DNA from: Planctomycetia bacterium
Lineage (GTDB): Bacteria; Planctomycetota; Planctomycetia; Pirellulales; JALHLM01
DNA length: 64,000 nucleotides
Assembly: GCA_034440135.1 (NCBI GenBank)
Contig: JAWXBP010000246.1
Coordinates: forward strand, 1-64,000
Reading direction: 5' to 3'
Positions 8,315 to 17,374 of the stretch are shown here, in pieces. Each line of letters opens with the position of its first letter. The first letter of the stretch is position 1. The notes under the pieces are model-generated. The model was not told the DNA's origin and made no database searches. It saw nothing but the letters and a program-made list of their open reading frames with translations. The translations under genes and the position numbers were made by a program.

Positions 8315-11290
8315 ATGGACGATTCCCGCCAGCGCATCCAGGACGATCTTCGCGGATTGATCGCCGGGGATGTTCGTTGCGATGACGTGTTCGTCCAGAT
8401 GTACGCCAGCGACGCCAGTATTCATCAACTGCGGCCGCTCGGCGTGGTGCGTCCGCGCCGCACGGCCGACGTCGTCGCCACCGTGCAGTATGCGGCCGCC
8501 AATAAGATCTCGCTGCACGCCCGGGGCGCCGGTACGGGACTGGCCGGCGAATCGCTAGGCGAGGGGCTGATTGTCGATTTTTCGCGCTACATGCGGCGGA
8601 TGATTCAGGTCGATGACGCAACTGTGCGCGTGCAGCCGGGGTTGCCGCTCGGTCGCCTCAACGCATCGTTACGTCCGCTCGGTCGGATGTTCGGTCCCGA
8701 TCCGGTGACCCAGGCGGTGACCACGCTCGGCGGCGTGATCGGCGTCGATTCCGGTGGCAGCCATTGGCTGCGCTACGGTTCGGCGCGCGGCCGCGTGCGC
8801 GAATTGGAAATCGTGATGGCCGACGGCCGAGTCTTGCGCGTCGGCGACGAACCGCTCACCGTGGGCCGCAGCCAGGATCCGCAAGAAGAAAAACGCGAGG
8901 TGGTGAATCGCGTCGCCGATCTCGTCGCGCGTAATCGTGAGCTAATCGAACAGCACCGTCCGCGCAGCCTGGTGAATCGCTCGGGCTATCACCTCTGGGA
9001 CGTGTTCACGGCGGAGCATCTTAACCTGGCGCGATTGCTCGTCGGCAGCGAAGGCACGCTGGCGTTTGTCACCGAAGCTACGCTGGCGACCGATCCGATC
9101 CCGGCCCATCGCGGCGTCGTCCTGCTGTTGTTCGATCGACTGGAAAACGCCACGCGGGCCGTACAGGAAGTCCTCACGCTCAGCCCCGCGGCCTGCGACT
9201 TGATGGATCGGCGGCACTTGAGCTTGGCGCGCGAGACCGACGTGCGGTTCGATTTGCTCGTGCCGCCAGCGGCCGAAGCCGTGCTGCTCGTCGAGCATGA
9301 CGGCGACAACCCGGCCGAAGTGCTAGATCGATTGCGGCAAGTCGTCGATCGCGTCTGCCGGCAATGGAAACTGGCGTTCGGCTTTCGGCAGACGGTCGAA
9401 CCGGATGAGAGCGAAGTCTATTGGAAGTTGGCGCGGAACGTGATTCCCACGTTGTATCGCGTTAAAGGGGCGACGCGGCCGGTGCCGTATGTCGAAGACT
9501 TCGCCGTCCCCGTCGGCGTGTTGCCGAGCTTCATGGTCACGATGCAGAACGTGCTCAAAAGGCACCAGGTCACCGCGTCGCTGTTCGCTCACGCGGGGCA
9601 CGGGCAGATTCACCTTCGCCCGTTTATGGATCTGACCAATCCCGCACAAGTCGCGACGCTTCAACATCTCGCCAGCGATTTGTACGAGGCAGTCTTCGAA
9701 GTCGGCGGCACGATCAGCGGCGAGCACGGCGACGGGCTGAGCCGCACGCCGTTTCTGCGCAAGCAATACGGGCCGCTCTGCGACGTGTTTCGCGAGTTGA
9801 AGGCGATCTTCGATCCGGATCGGTTACTCAATCCGAACAAAGTCACGACCGATTTTCCGTTGGAACTGAGCGAAATCCTGCGGCCGTCCGGCACGCCGCA
9901 ACCGGCGCTCGTCACGACGGAAGCCGCGCCCGACGGTGAAACCACGCCGCGCGAAGTCGTCGCCATCCAGCTCAATTGGAGTCGGGCCGATTTCGCGGAC
10001 GCGGCGCGCAATTGCAATGGCTGCGGCGCCTGCCGATCGCAAGAGGCGGAATTGCGGATGTGTCCGATTTTTCGCGCCGTACCGGGCGAAGAAGCTTCGC
10101 CCCGCGCGAAGGCGAATCTGATTCGCGGCGTACTGGCGGGCGAACTTCCCGCGGACGCATTACTCAAGGAAGACGTGAAGGCCGTCGTCGATCTGTGCGT
10201 GCATTGTCACATGTGCCGGCTGGAATGCGCTGCGGGAGTCGATATTCCCAAATTGATGCTTGAAGCGCGCGGCGCCTTCGTCGTCAATAACGGGCTGAAC
10301 GTCTCCGACTGGTTGTTCAGCCGGATCGATCAGGTGAGCTCGCTGGCATCGTCGTTCAGCACCGTCGCGAATTGGGCGATCGGCAATAACATCGCGCGCT
10401 GGTTGATGGAGAAGACGTTCGGCGTCGCCCGCGGCCGCAAGCTGCCGCGCTGGGCGACGCGCAACTTCATGCGGCGGGCCTCCCGGCGAAGGCTGACCCG
10501 GCCGACGCGGCGCACGGATCGCAAGGTGCTGTACTTCGTCGATACCTATGCGAACTATCACGACCCGCAGTTGGCGGAAGCTCTGGTCGCTGTGTTAGAG
10601 CATAACGGGATTGCCGTCTATGTTCCGCCGGGGCAATGGGCCTCCGGCATGCCGCTGATCGCGAGCGGCGCGATTGACGAGGCCCGCAAAGTGGCCACGC
10701 ACAACGTGGCGATCCTCGCCGAGGCGGTGCGGCAAGGGTATCACATCGTCTCCACGGAGCCAGCCGCGGCATTGTGCCTGGGACATGAGTACGCCCAACT
10801 CGTCACCGATGAAGATGTTTCCCTTGTCGCGGCGAATTCCAGCGACGCCTGCGCCTATTTGTGGAAGCTCCATGTCGAAGGACAACTCCGGCTTGATCTC
10901 AAACCGCTCAACCTGGAAGTCGGCTATCATCAGCCGTGCCATCAACGGGCGCTGCAGATCGGCGCGCCGGGCGAAGGGTTGCTGCGCTTGATTCCGGGCA
11001 TGACGGTCCACCGCTTGGATCACGGCTGTTCCGGGATGGCCGGCATCTACGGGATGAAGCGGGCCAATTACCGCAACAGCCTGCGCGCCGGCTGGAAACT
11101 TATTTCCGCGGTCCGCGGCGGGCGCTGGCAAGTGGGCGCCACGGAATGCTGCACGTGTAAGATGCAGATGGAACAGGGCTCCACGAAACCGACGATCCAT
11201 CCGCTCAAGCTGTTGGCGCTGGCCTATGGCGTGATGCCGGAGGTTTCCAAACTGGTGAGTGCCCGGGCTAGGGATCTGGTCACCAGTTGA
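8315..11290 (+). CDS. FAD-linked oxidase fused to 4Fe-4S/CCG domains (D-2-hydroxyacid dehydrogenase type)
   Basis: This is a 991-residue fusion of a GlcD-like FAD subunit with a GlcF-like iron-sulfur subunit, the architecture of YdiJ-type D-2-hydroxyacid (D-lactate or glycolate) dehydrogenases. Residues about 1-270 form the FAD-binding PCMH domain ('LHARGAGTGLAGESLGEGL', 'GSEGTLAFVTEATL'). Residues about 270-530 form the FAD-oxidase C-terminal domain, ending 'GEHGDGLSRTPFLRKQYG'. Two 4Fe-4S motifs follow ('CNGCGACRSQ' and 'CVHCHMCRLECAAG'). The C-terminal region has CCG-type redox motifs ('GYHQPCHQRA', 'DHGCSGMAG', 'ECCTCKMQM'). It would pass electrons from a hydroxyacid to the respiratory chain. 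It lies 21 bases before moaD, which suggests co-transcription, though the pathways are not obviously linked. Substrate cannot be decided from sequence. Confidence 0.88.
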   Translation: MDDSRQRIQDDLRGLIAGDVRCDDVFVQMYASDASIHQLRPLGVVRPRRTADVVATVQYAAANKISLHARGAGTGLAGESLGEGLIVDFSRYMRRMIQVDDATVRVQPGLPLGRLNASLRPLGRMFGPDPVTQAVTTLGGVIGVDSGGSHWLRYGSARGRVRELEIVMADGRVLRVGDEPLTVGRSQDPQEEKREVVNRVADLVARNRELIEQHRPRSLVNRSGYHLWDVFTAEHLNLARLLVGSEGTLAFVTEATLATDPIPAHRGVVLLLFDRLENATRAVQEVLTLSPAACDLMDRRHLSLARETDVRFDLLVPPAAEAVLLVEHDGDNPAEVLDRLRQVVDRVCRQWKLAFGFRQTVEPDESEVYWKLARNVIPTLYRVKGATRPVPYVEDFAVPVGVLPSFMVTMQNVLKRHQVTASLFAHAGHGQIHLRPFMDLTNPAQVATLQHLASDLYEAVFEVGGTISGEHGDGLSRTPFLRKQYGPLCDVFRELKAIFDPDRLLNPNKVTTDFPLELSEILRPSGTPQPALVTTEAAPDGETTPREVVAIQLNWSRADFADAARNCNGCGACRSQEAELRMCPIFRAVPGEEASPRAKANLIRGVLAGELPADALLKEDVKAVVDLCVHCHMCRLECAAGVDIPKLMLEARGAFVVNNGLNVSDWLFSRIDQVSSLASSFSTVANWAIGNNIARWLMEKTFGVARGRKLPRWATRNFMRRASRRRLTRPTRRTDRKVLYFVDTYANYHDPQLAEALVAVLEHNGIAVYVPPGQWASGMPLIASGAIDEARKVATHNVAILAEAVRQGYHIVSTEPAAALCLGHEYAQLVTDEDVSLVAANSSDACAYLWKLHVEGQLRLDLKPLNLEVGYHQPCHQRALQIGAPGEGLLRLIPGMTVHRLDHGCSGMAGIYGMKRANYRNSLRAGWKLISAVRGGRWQVGATECCTCKMQMEQGSTKPTIHPLKLLALAYGVMPEVSKLVSARARDLVTS

Positions 11291-11311
11291 TGAGCAGCGC
11301 GAGATGAAACT

Positions 11312-11563
11312 ATGAGTCAAACTATCCGCGTCAAGTTGTTCGCCGTGGCCAAGCAAATCGCCGGCGCTGAATCCGTTGAGCTGGCATTGCCGGAGCGCGG
11401 GACTGTGGCCGATGTGCGCCGAATGCTGCTGGAACGCTATCCGTCGCTATCGAACCTGGCGACGTTACTGCTCTTCGCCGTGAACGGCGAATATGCCGCC
11501 GACGCGACGGTGATTCCAAGAGACGCGGAAGTGGCCTGCATCCCGCCGGTGAGCGGCGGGTAA
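11312..11563 (+). CDS. moaD: Molybdopterin synthase small subunit MoaD
   Basis: This 83-residue ubiquitin-like protein ends in 'IPPVSGG'. The C-terminal Gly-Gly is the site that is adenylated and converted to the thiocarboxylate used to build molybdopterin. 'VKLFAVAKQIAGAESVEL' and 'LLFAVNGEYAADATVIPRDAEVACIPPVSGG' (split here as the beta-grasp core and the tail) match the family order, and the length is normal for MoaD. It acts in the cytoplasm with MoaE, whose gene follows after a repeat-filled gap of about 180 bases. The adenylyltransferase MoeB is not in the window. Confidence 0.92.
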   Translation: MSQTIRVKLFAVAKQIAGAESVELALPERGTVADVRRMLLERYPSLSNLATLLLFAVNGEYAADATVIPRDAEVACIPPVSGG

Positions 11564-11578
11564 GATCACACACAAGTC

Positions 11579-11735
11579 CGTAGCGCCTGCGCGGGGCGGG
11601 GCGCCGGTGTCAAACAAACCGATTACGCCAAGCAAACCGACCACCGGCGACGCACTAGTCAAGCAAGTTGCCTCGGCGTTCGCGGCAACACATCACCGGC
11701 GTCCTCTTCCCCTCGATGGCGCTACGGGCTAGTGT
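11579..11735. repeat. Degenerate inverted repeat, family C, between moaD and moaE
   Basis: The left end reads 'gtccgtagcgcctgcgcgggg' and the right end 'ccctcgatggcgctacgggctagtg'. The right end shares 'ggcgctacgggctagtg' with the family C copy at 8104-8251. The arms pair only imperfectly here. The element separates two genes that usually lie close together. Confidence 0.65.
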
Positions 11736-11741
11736 AATTCG

Positions 11742-12161
11742 ATGAACGCCCTGACTCACGAGCCGATTGACGTAGCGGTGCTCCTGCAGAAAGTGACTAC
11801 GCCCCTGGCAGGCGCGGTCGTTCTGTTTCTCGGCACGGTGCGGGAAATGACAGGCGAGCGGCGCACGTTGGCGCTGAACTACGAGTGCTACCCGGAAATG
11901 GCGGAACGGAAACTCGCGGAATTGGAAACCGAAGCGCGGCGTCGGTGGCCGCTCGTGGAATGCGCCATCGTCCATCGGCTCGGCCGCCTGGAACTAACGG
12001 AAGCCAGCGTCGCCGTGGCAGTCAGTTCGGCCCATCGCGGCGACGCCTTCGAGGCCGGCAAATGGCTGATCGATACTCTCAAGGTCACCGTCCCGATCTG
12101 GAAGCAAGAACTCTGGGCCGATGGGTCGACCGAATGGGTTCATCCCGGGGCGACGAGCTGA
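11742..12161 (+). CDS. moaE: Molybdopterin synthase large subunit MoaE
   Basis: This 139-residue protein has the MoaE signature 'GAVVLFLGTVREMTGERRT', then 'LNYECYPEMAERKLAELETEA', 'HRLGRLELTEASVAVAVSSAHR', and the active-site region 'LKVTVPIWKQELWADGSTEWV' (split: the KxxxPIWKxE core holds the catalytic lysines). With MoaD it inserts the dithiolene sulfurs into cyclic pyranopterin monophosphate to give molybdopterin. Its position after moaD supports the call. The other cofactor genes (moaA, moaC, moeA) are absent from this window. Confidence 0.93.
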   Translation: MNALTHEPIDVAVLLQKVTTPLAGAVVLFLGTVREMTGERRTLALNYECYPEMAERKLAELETEARRRWPLVECAIVHRLGRLELTEASVAVAVSSAHRGDAFEAGKWLIDTLKVTVPIWKQELWADGSTEWVHPGATS

Positions 12162-12527
12162 CTTTTTACAGGATCAGCGCGATCCTTCCCCCACGATTGA
12201 GTCGGCGGCCACCCGCGGGCCGGCCAGCGCCGCGCTTTTTTTCTTGCGGATTTCCAACGCATCTGGCTAGGATGGATTGATTGAGGATTCCCTGAAAAAG
12301 TCCTACCGGCGCTCCCGATGGCTGGGCAGCGCCACGCAGGTCAACATTTCCGCAACGGATGGCAGCACGCTGGGGGGGAACCGAGGAACTTCGGCGCCCG
12401 ATTTAGCGTCCAAAGTCGGTTTATCGCCGTAACTTGCGCTATGCGATACCCTTCTCCTGGCACGCTCGTCCGACGGACTTGGGAATACTCACTTTTTAGC
12501 GTCACACAACACGCTCGGAACAGCACG
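12162..12527. other. Gap between moaE and the DUF4214 gene
   Basis: At 12203-12242 a GC-rich imperfect hairpin is followed by a run of seven T, a plausible terminator for moaE (listed separately). The remainder is open in the frame of the downstream gene back to 12318 but has no suitable start, signal peptide or coding character. I see no gene or strong repeat in it. Confidence 0.5.
12203..12242 (+). terminator. Possible rho-independent terminator after moaE
   Basis: Outer pairing cggcg (12203-12207) with cgccg (12228-12232), with further GC pairing inside, is followed by a T-run at 12236-12242. The stem is imperfect, so this is only moderately supported. Confidence 0.45.
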
Positions 12528-15281
12528 ATGTCGTCAGCTTTCAATCGCCTCGCCCGCACTCTTGGTTGGCAATCCAGCACCCGCTCGCGACGGAAGCCGG
12601 CTCGCCGTTCTCCTTTGCGCGACGCGCTGCAGCTTGAGTCGCTCGAACATCGCCACCTGATGAGCGTGGTTCCGGTCGGGCTCGAAACCCGGGCTCATCC
12701 GCTGATTACGACTCCGCAGGTGACGTGGCAAAACTCGCCGCAATCCGTCGACATGAACGCGAACGGCGCCGCGGTGATCGTGTTTTCCAGTCCCAACACT
12801 GATGCCCCCGCCGACAACGGCGGTACCCAGACCGGCGTTTGGTTTCGGCGGGTTCCCGCCAATGGAAACATCGCCATTACCTCTCCGGTGGAGGTGAACA
12901 TCACCAAACCGGGCCAGCAGGCATTCGGATCGGTGGCTGTGGCTCCTGACGGAAGCTTCGTGGTCGTCTGGAACGGCAATGGCACTAATACCGGCGGTCG
13001 CCCGACCGACCTTCCGGCGCAGAACCAGGTCGACGGGACCGGCATTTGGATGCGACGCTTCGACGCGGCGGGAAACCCGCGTGACGCAGGCGAGCGATTG
13101 GTTAACACCACGGTGCCGACGGGCGTTGGGCAAGATCCCACTCAGCAGTTCCCGTCGGTGGCCATCGACAAAGACGGAAACTATGTCGTCGTCTGGACGG
13201 TCGATGAAGTCAGCGGTTCGCTCAACTCGCAGCGCAACGTATTCATGCGGCGCTTCACGGCCGGCGGCGTTCCGATTGACGTCACGGAAGTGCAAGTCAA
13301 CACGTCGACGACGCAAGTCGAGCGTCTCGCGACCGCGGCGATGAACGCGAACGGCGACTTTGTCGTGATTTGGTCGGCTGCCAACGACATCAACGGCGAC
13401 TACGAATCCTTCGGCCGGTTTTTCCGTAAATCGGACGGGCAATTTGGTCCCGTATTCACGGCCGCCACAGGCATTCTGAACGACCTGTATAACTCGGTCG
13501 ATATCGCCGACTCCGGCGACTTCGTCGTCACCTATACCTTGACCACTCAGCTCAACGAAGATCCCCTGATTCTGACCGGAGACACCGAGGTCTTCTACCG
13601 GCGCTTTAACGCTCCGCTGGGTGTCGCCGCGCCCCCGGTCGCCAAGGACGTCGGCGATCGTTTCATGTTGGCCACCAATACGGCCATTGCCGGCGCGCAG
13701 CGGTTCTCGCGCGTCAGCGTCGTGCCCGAGACAGGCGATTTCACGATTGTCTGGGACGGCGTTGGACCGGCCACGGTCGACTTCAACGGCGACGCCGTTC
13801 CCGGGGAAACCGATCTCACCGGCGGCGGCGTTTTCGGTCAGCGTTTCTTGGCCAACGGTACGCAGGTCGGCAATCTGTTCCGCGTGAATACGTCACTCGC
13901 CGGCCCGCAACGCCTTTCCGGCGTGGCCGTCCGCGCGGACGAAGGCAACGCTCCCGAAAACCACAGCATTTTTGTCGCCTGGAGCGGCAACGGCACGCAG
14001 AACCTGACGGCCCAGCAGGACAGCCAGGGCGTGTTCTTCCAACGTTACCAAAAGCAAACTCCGGACATCAACATCTCCTTGCCAGGGCCGAATCCGGTCC
14101 GGTACTCGGTGCGCAACCCGATTCAAATGATCCTCGATCCGCAAGCCACGGTTACCGCGCCGGTGGGCATCTCCTACGCGGGATTGCGTTTCACCGTGGT
14201 GCTCTCCACCGCGGGGACCGGTGCGAACGCCATTAACGGTGCGCAGGAGACGTTGGGCATCTTTGACGACGGGCCAGGCGTTGACTCGATTGACGTGAAC
14301 GGCGGCGCCATTCTCTTCAACAACGTCCAGATCGGCGCCTTCGGCTTCGCACCCGATCCGAACGACTTGCTGAGGTGGCAACTGGTCGTCACGTTCAATG
14401 CCCAGGCCACCACGGCGGCGGTGCAGGCTGTGATGCAGAACGTGTACTATCAGCACACCATTCCGCCGCAAAATCCGCTCTTGACCGATCGCCAGACGAC
14501 CTGGTTCTTAACCGATGCTCAGAATCTCACGACCGACGTGTTGGTGAAGAACCTCATTTTCACGGACGGCACCGGCGGGGGCGGCGGCGGCACGCGGTTC
14601 CGTAATCGCGGCTTCTGCAACGGCTGCGGCATTCCGGCCGAACGCTACGCCACGACGCTCTACCGCGTGGTGCTGGAACGCGAGGGCAGTTCCGGCGAAT
14701 TGACCACGCTGTCGAAGGTGTTGCTCAACGGCTACCCGCCAGGCAATGTTGTGGCCGGCTTCCTGAATTCGGTCGAATATCGCCGCTGGCTGATCGCCGA
14801 TCCGGTGAACGGGTTCTATCCTCGGTTCTTGGGACGTCAGGCCGATGAAGGCGGCATTCAGTTCTGGTTGAATGCGATGGCTCACGGCGTCACGGAGCCG
14901 CAGGTCTTGGCGGGCATCGTGGGCTCCGGCGAGTTCTACGCCACGCAGGGCGGCGGCACCAACGCCGGCTACGTCAACGCACTCTACGACAAGCTCTTGA
15001 ATCGCACGGCGGGCGCGTCGGAAGTCAACTTCCACGTGGGCCGCTTGAACGCCGGTACGGGCCGCGCGGATATCGCCTACGGCTTCATCCACAGCACGGA
15101 ATACCGGCTCATCCTGATCAATGAGTGGTACGACCACTACCTCAGCATCAACCCTGTCGACAACTTGAAGTCGTCCCAGGCGTTGGCCAAGTTCGGCCCG
15201 AATGGTTCTTGGCAGAACGTGCAGATCTTTATCCTCACCAGCCGGGAAGCCATTCCCCGCCCGTTGATCCTGGGGAGCTAA
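12528..15281 (+). CDS. Secreted/surface protein with planctomycete LEPR-type leader and C-terminal DUF4214 domains
   Basis: ATG 12528 was chosen because it places 'LESLEHRHLMSV' about 40 residues in, after an Arg-rich stretch. This is the leader motif found at the N-terminus of many large exported planctomycete proteins. Residues about 70-560 contain repeated propeller-like units such as 'VAPDGSFVVVWNGNG', 'IDKDGNYVVVWTVDE' and 'MNANGDFVVIWSAAND'. A cadherin-like region follows, then a Gly-rich linker (GGGGG). The last 230 residues hold DUF4214 repeats, seen as 'YATTLYRVVLEREG', 'FLNSVEYRRWL', 'FLGRQADEGGIQFWLNAM', 'IVGSGEFYA' and 'FIHSTEYR'. DUF4214 is common in bacterial surface and type I-secreted proteins. 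The protein is 917 residues. Its function is not known; it is probably cell-surface or matrix. Confidence 0.85.
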   Translation: MSSAFNRLARTLGWQSSTRSRRKPARRSPLRDALQLESLEHRHLMSVVPVGLETRAHPLITTPQVTWQNSPQSVDMNANGAAVIVFSSPNTDAPADNGGTQTGVWFRRVPANGNIAITSPVEVNITKPGQQAFGSVAVAPDGSFVVVWNGNGTNTGGRPTDLPAQNQVDGTGIWMRRFDAAGNPRDAGERLVNTTVPTGVGQDPTQQFPSVAIDKDGNYVVVWTVDEVSGSLNSQRNVFMRRFTAGGVPIDVTEVQVNTSTTQVERLATAAMNANGDFVVIWSAANDINGDYESFGRFFRKSDGQFGPVFTAATGILNDLYNSVDIADSGDFVVTYTLTTQLNEDPLILTGDTEVFYRRFNAPLGVAAPPVAKDVGDRFMLATNTAIAGAQRFSRVSVVPETGDFTIVWDGVGPATVDFNGDAVPGETDLTGGGVFGQRFLANGTQVGNLFRVNTSLAGPQRLSGVAVRADEGNAPENHSIFVAWSGNGTQNLTAQQDSQGVFFQRYQKQTPDINISLPGPNPVRYSVRNPIQMILDPQATVTAPVGISYAGLRFTVVLSTAGTGANAINGAQETLGIFDDGPGVDSIDVNGGAILFNNVQIGAFGFAPDPNDLLRWQLVVTFNAQATTAAVQAVMQNVYYQHTIPPQNPLLTDRQTTWFLTDAQNLTTDVLVKNLIFTDGTGGGGGGTRFRNRGFCNGCGIPAERYATTLYRVVLEREGSSGELTTLSKVLLNGYPPGNVVAGFLNSVEYRRWLIADPVNGFYPRFLGRQADEGGIQFWLNAMAHGVTEPQVLAGIVGSGEFYATQGGGTNAGYVNALYDKLLNRTAGASEVNFHVGRLNAGTGRADIAYGFIHSTEYRLILINEWYDHYLSINPVDNLKSSQALAKFGPNGSWQNVQIFILTSREAIPRPLILGS

Positions 15282-15314
15282 GTCGCCTCTCCCAACACCG
15301 ACATAGCCGTTCGG

Positions 15315-15391
15315 GTGGCTGGGGTCGAATGTACTCATTCGACCCCAGTGGAACGGCCTGGGGGCGGATGAGTACGCTCGACCCCAGCCAC
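15315..15391. repeat. Palindromic repeat, family D ('gtggctggggtcgaatgtac'), copy 1
   Basis: The arms 15315-15347 and 15359-15391 are reverse complements at 29 of 33 positions. Each arm is itself partly palindromic (tcgaatgtactcattcga). A second copy lies at 26885-26963. This copy follows the DUF4214 gene stop codon by about 35 bases. Confidence 0.88.
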
Positions 15392-15439
15392 TCAACTCTC
15401 TTACTCCACCCGAATTTCGACGTGTGATGGACCACGTGC

Positions 15440-15535
15440 CCGACGCGCAAGCGAGGGAGAGTTAACGTTTAATTGTGTGCGACGTTGGCGATCGATCGAC
15501 GCCAACCCCCGCTCGCTTGCGCTACGCTCTGTTGT
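15440..15535. repeat. Inverted repeat, family C variant
   Basis: The left side 'cgcgcaagcgagggagagttaacg' and the right side '...ccgctcgcttgcgctacgc' can pair over the GCGCAAGCGAG core, and an inner pair (gttggcg/cgccaac) closes the loop. The arrangement matches family C with the core word changed from gccagcgag to gcaagcgag. Together with the elements at 15315-15391 and 15565-15592 it accounts for most of the gap from 15282 to 15640. Confidence 0.6.
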
Positions 15536-15564
15536 GCTTCGACCCGCAAATGCGCTAAACAAAT

Positions 15565-15592
15565 GGCCCGCCGGTTCAATTCCGGCGGGCCT
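15565..15592. terminator. Strong GC hairpin between convergent genes
   Basis: A perfect stem of at least ten pairs, ggcccgccgg / ccggcgggcc, has a short loop. It lies between the DUF4214 gene (plus strand) and the oxidoreductase gene (minus strand) that converge here. T-rich sequence follows on the plus side (ttgttg), and on the minus side the complement reads ATTTGTTT. It probably terminates transcription from both sides. Confidence 0.7.
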
Positions 15593-15640
15593 TGTTGCGA
15601 TCTCAAGTTTGAACGCGGTACTGCGATATCGAAGCGGCGA

Positions 15641-17086
15641 CTAAGTCGCCGGGTCGACGTCGTTCGTCCACGGTCCGCCGAGCTCCTGGTAGGCCTTCGG
15701 ATAGAGCTGGCTGCCGCGTTCGCCGGCGTTCCAGCCCGGGATGTGGACCGGCTTGGAGCGATCGTGTGACATCTTTTCCCAGCGGTCGGCCCAGGAGCTG
15801 TTGCCGTCGCTGATGGTCATCGTGTCGCGATCGAAGTGGAAGACTTTGCCTTGGCGATAGCTCATCGCGCCGAGTTTGACGACCGTCATTGCCGCCGCGC
15901 CGAGTTCCGGCGAGCAGTTCACTTTCTGAGGATCGCCGGCGCGGGCCGCTTCCACGAAGTTGTCGAAGTGGGTCAGCGACGAATCCTCGAGCGTGCCGAT
16001 TTCAATGCGCTCCGACTGGAACGAGCGATCGTGCGTGGCTTGCGGACGTTCGGCGACCAGATCGTAGCCTGTAGAGTCTTCGCCATTGCCGGTGATGATC
16101 GAACCGCCGTGGCCGCGAATCGTGTGCTTGAGCGGCTGCTCCTGACTGCACATCGTGGCCGTGACGAGGCCCTGCACGCCTTCCGGAAAATCAGCGACGA
16201 CCGTGGCCACGTCCGGCACGTCGCGGCCGTCGTATTCGAGATAAATGCCGCCGCCGCCGACCACGCGGCCCGGGAAGCGCAAGCCCGTGGCGAGCAACAT
16301 GGCCGTCGTGCGATGGACAAAGAGGTCGGTGTAGAGGCCAGAACCAAACGGCCAGTAGCAGCGCCATTGGCCGAACACGGCGCGGTCGAACGGCATCTCC
16401 GGGGCGAGCCCGAATTCCGTGCCGAGGAACATCTTCCAATCGACGTTCTTGGGGTTCATGTCCTTGGCCAGCTCGTAGTACCGCCACTGGCCGACGTCGG
16501 AGTTGCGGTAGTACTCGGTCTGGTATTGCAGAACCTTGCCGATATCGCCTTTTTGCAGCCGCTCGCGGATCGCCGGGAAGATGGGCTGCGAAGTCGATTG
16601 CACGCCGACCTGCATCACTTTGCCGGAGGACTTCCACGCCTGATAAACGGCGAGGGCCTCTTCGACGGTGTGCGTCATCGGCTTTTCGCAATAGACGTTT
16701 TTGCCGGCGGCGAGGGCGTCGAGCGTTTGCTTGGCGTGCCAGTGGTCGGGCGTGGCGATCACCACGGCGTCGATGGTCGGATCGGCGAGGATTTCGCGGT
16801 AGTCGCCAGTGGCCGTGGGTTCCTGGCCGACGCCCGCTTTGACCTTGGCTTTGACTTCATCGCGATAGCGATTGAAGACGTCGCAGATCGAGACGATTTC
16901 GACCGATTGATTCTTGGTCTGCAGATGAATGGCGGAATCGAGATGCTGCTGCGCGCGGCCGCCGACGCCGATGAAGCCGAGGCGCAGCCGCTCGTTGGGA
17001 CTTTTTGCCGCGCGAGCGGTCTTGGACATCGCGGCCAGCGCGGCGGTGGCGGCCGATGCGGCCAGGAAATTACGGCGAGTGGTCAT
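15641..17086 (-). CDS. Tat-exported Gfo/Idh/MocA family oxidoreductase
   Basis: ATG at 17086 gives 'MTTRRNFLAASAATAALAAM', a twin-arginine leader, so the enzyme is probably exported already folded with its NAD(P) bound. The Rossmann motif 'LGFIGVGGRAQQH' follows at about residue 40, then 'ICDVFNRYRDE', 'VVIATPDHWHA' and 'GKNVYCEKPMTHTVEEA' with the family's EKP motif. The C-terminal half has the usual beta-sheet domain ('PFGSGLYTDLFVHRT', 'GNGEDSTGYD'). Planctomycetes carry many such exported sugar-dehydrogenase-like proteins. Substrate unknown. The frame extends 62 codons further upstream without a plausible leader. The 288-base gap to the divergent glcE-like gene holds no recognisable repeat. 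Confidence 0.9.
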   Translation of the reverse strand: MTTRRNFLAASAATAALAAMSKTARAAKSPNERLRLGFIGVGGRAQQHLDSAIHLQTKNQSVEIVSICDVFNRYRDEVKAKVKAGVGQEPTATGDYREILADPTIDAVVIATPDHWHAKQTLDALAAGKNVYCEKPMTHTVEEALAVYQAWKSSGKVMQVGVQSTSQPIFPAIRERLQKGDIGKVLQYQTEYYRNSDVGQWRYYELAKDMNPKNVDWKMFLGTEFGLAPEMPFDRAVFGQWRCYWPFGSGLYTDLFVHRTTAMLLATGLRFPGRVVGGGGIYLEYDGRDVPDVATVVADFPEGVQGLVTATMCSQEQPLKHTIRGHGGSIITGNGEDSTGYDLVAERPQATHDRSFQSERIEIGTLEDSSLTHFDNFVEAARAGDPQKVNCSPELGAAAMTVVKLGAMSYRQGKVFHFDRDTMTISDGNSSWADRWEKMSHDRSKPVHIPGWNAGERGSQLYPKAYQELGGPWTNDVDPAT

Positions 17087-17374
17087 GGATGGAGCCCTAT
17101 TCGGATTGGAGTAGGAAGATGAGTGGGAAGAGCGCAGGACGGCGCCGACGTTCGAGATACCAAGAGTTTCGCCTGCCGGGAAAGGCGACGCAACTAGCGC
17201 TGAGGCGCCGTTGTGCGGGCATCGCCGCGATTTCATCGAGAGCGTCTCGGCGTCTGGATCGCTTTTTCGCAACGCTTGATTGTTGGTTGGGCGACTCCCT
17301 CCCTTCGGATTCAGCGGTTCCTACACTAACATCAAGAAACCTCGAAACCGCCGCCGCGCCCCTGCTTGCCCCTC

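Noticed and set aside
12318-12527. N-terminal extension of the DUF4214 protein
   Set aside because: The frame is open but lacks a start and signal. The LEPR-type leader sits correctly when translation starts at 12528.
15565-15592. tRNA-like 'ggttcaattcc' T-arm word
   Set aside because: It is the loop of a perfect GC hairpin between convergent genes; no acceptor stem, D-arm or anticodon arm can be built around it.
15836-17122. 428-residue open frame on the plus strand
   Set aside because: It is the exact antisense of the Gfo/Idh/MocA gene, has no family motifs, and is rich in Arg/Ala/Gly as expected for a shadow frame in GC-rich DNA.
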